The position numbers and the translations under genes are program-made. The notes under the pieces are model-generated. The model saw only the letters and a list, made by a program, of their open reading frames with translations. It ran no database searches and was not told the DNA's origin. DNA of 64,000 nt from Hyphomicrobiales bacterium (lineage in GTDB: Bacteria; Pseudomonadota; Alphaproteobacteria; Rhizobiales; Aestuariivirgaceae): positions 90,257 to 154,256 of the forward strand of contig JACPNZ010000003.1 of NCBI GenBank assembly GCA_016185245.1. Reading direction: 5' to 3'. Positions 63,290 to 64,000 of the stretch are shown one piece after another (within the stretch, counting starts at the first letter, position 1; each line of letters opens with the position of its first letter).

Positions 63290-64000
63290 TTACAGAATGA
63301 AGTCCGCCGCCACGACCGAACCGATTTTGGCCAGTTTGAAAACAAAATCGGCAATGCCATCACCGTTAACGTCGGCGCTAATCATGATGCCGGAGCCGGC
63401 CGCCTTGTAGTTCAGTTCGCCGGCATGTTTAGTGAAGGCCGCCGTGCCGATGAAAGTAAAGGCCTGATCGCCAACCACCCCGCTGTTGGCGTCGATCTGC
63501 GACAGGTCGATCCGGTCGCCCTCGGCGTGGTTGAAATCGTAGATGGCGTCGTAGTTGCCACTGCCCGGAAGGCTGCTGGTGAGCGAGTCGAACACGAAGG
63601 TGTCAGCGCCCAGGCCGCCGTTCAACCGGTCGGCTCCCAGGCCACCGGTCAACACATCGGCTCCGGCACCGCCGGAGAGCGTATCGTTGCCATTGCCGCC
63701 GTTCAACGTGTCGTTGCCATCGCCGCCTTTCAGCGTATCGTTGCCATCGCCGCCCGAAAGCACGTCGGTGCCACCCTGACCATAGATGGTATCGTTGCCG
63801 CCCAGGCCGAGTATGTTCTCCGACGCTGTCGTGCCGTAGAGCACGTCATCGCCGCTGGTGCCGGTGATGGTCAGCGGATCCGGTGGCGGCGGCGGTGGCG
63901 GATCGACGATGGCGCCGCCGCTGCCGCCGGGTCCGGTGTAGTTGGCTTCGGGAGTAACGGCCAGCGCCGAGGAACTGCTGGAGTAGACGTGCACCCAGTC
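63290..64000 (-). CDS. RTX calcium-binding protein, C-terminal part
   Basis: The frame is open to the right window edge, so only about 236 C-terminal residues are seen. They contain a Gly/Pro linker with [14 protein letters not shown] and then seven to eight GGxGNDTL-type RTX nonapeptides ([31 protein letters not shown] and on). The terminal region is [19 protein letters not shown], then ADFIL, the type I secretion signal style of serralysins. Convergent with the mannose-1-phosphate guanylyltransferase gene (ten bases apart). Probably a second secreted matrix protein. The N-terminal activity is unknown. Confidence 0.85.
   Translation of the reverse strand, partial: DWVHVYSSSSSALAVTPEANYTGPGGSGGAIVDPPPPPPPDPLTITGTSGDDVLYGTTASENILGLGGNDTIYGQGGTDVLSGGDGNDTLKGGDGNDTLNGGNGNDTLSGGAGADVLTGGLGADRLNGGLGADTFVFDSLTSSLPGSGNYDAIYDFNHAEGDRIDLSQIDANSGVVGDQAFTFIGTAAFTKHAGELNYKAAGSGIMISADVNGDGIADFVFKLAKIGSVVAADFIL

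Overview
The window is 64 kb of GC-rich chromosomal DNA, dense in genes on both strands, with no tRNA or rRNA genes that I can see. The gene families and regulatory sites point to an alphaproteobacterium, probably Hyphomicrobiales-like: a RutR regulator with its operator, a Zur-type palindrome, an FNR/FixK-type box, ChrB/ChrA, and short CCTTCTCCC...GGGAGAAGG intergenic palindromes. The order is inferred from gene content and not proven. Both ends cut a gene: galU on the left and an RTX-repeat protein on the right.

Layout. 1-5.8 kb: envelope and housekeeping genes (galU 3' end, outer-membrane barrel protein, kpsF, nfeD plus band-7 pair, hemH). 5.9-18.3 kb: PAS sensor histidine kinase, a ureohydrolase with an altered metal motif, a fused indolepyruvate:ferredoxin oxidoreductase, a rhodanese-ChrB/ChrA pair, an SDR, a class I glutamine amidotransferase, a haloacid dehalogenase, and a cobalt-type nitrile hydratase operon (alpha, beta, accessory). 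18.4-26.5 kb: an orphan Zur-controlled ZnuA, then a metal/thiol-redox cluster (copper P-type ATPase, membrane cupredoxin, YHS protein, CcdA/DsbD-like protein, thioredoxin-like protein, glutaredoxin). It is followed by a REP-associated tyrosine transposase whose repeats cut a second, inverted copy of the cupredoxin gene. 26.6-29.7 kb: small ABM-like and SnoaL-like proteins, an HD-GYP/LuxR regulator and a nuclease gene broken by a stop codon. 29.7-35.6 kb: a hydantoin/pyrimidine operon (dihydropyrimidinase, complete ABC importer) divergent from rutR. 35.7-40.2 kb: a sugar-acid or deoxy-sugar catabolic set (SAF-domain dehydrogenase, class II aldolase, FGGY kinase), an unknown protein and a VOC protein. 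40.3-43.6 kb: an acquired nuclease-methylase gene with a frameshift and a small partner. 43.7-45.2 kb: methylmalonate-semialdehyde dehydrogenase.

45.5-64 kb is a surface-polysaccharide and secreted-protein region. It holds a 2017-residue RTX/Ig/cadherin-like protein ending in a purple-acid-phosphatase-like domain. Next comes a four-gene minus-strand operon: a FemAB-like acyltransferase, a GH16 glycanase, a flippase fused to an APH-type kinase, and a polytopic membrane protein. A POTRA-like protein with a membrane-helix tail, phosphomannomutase and mannose-1-phosphate guanylyltransferase follow, and then a second RTX protein. Together these suggest synthesis of a GDP-mannose-derived exopolysaccharide, its export, trimming and decoration, and secretion of large calcium-binding matrix proteins.

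The least conventional items are the flippase-kinase fusion, the phosphatase domain lacking two usual metal-ligand histidines, the POTRA protein without a barrel, the metal/thiol cluster with an FNR-type box and an inverted cupredoxin duplicate, and the single-chain nuclease-methylase.
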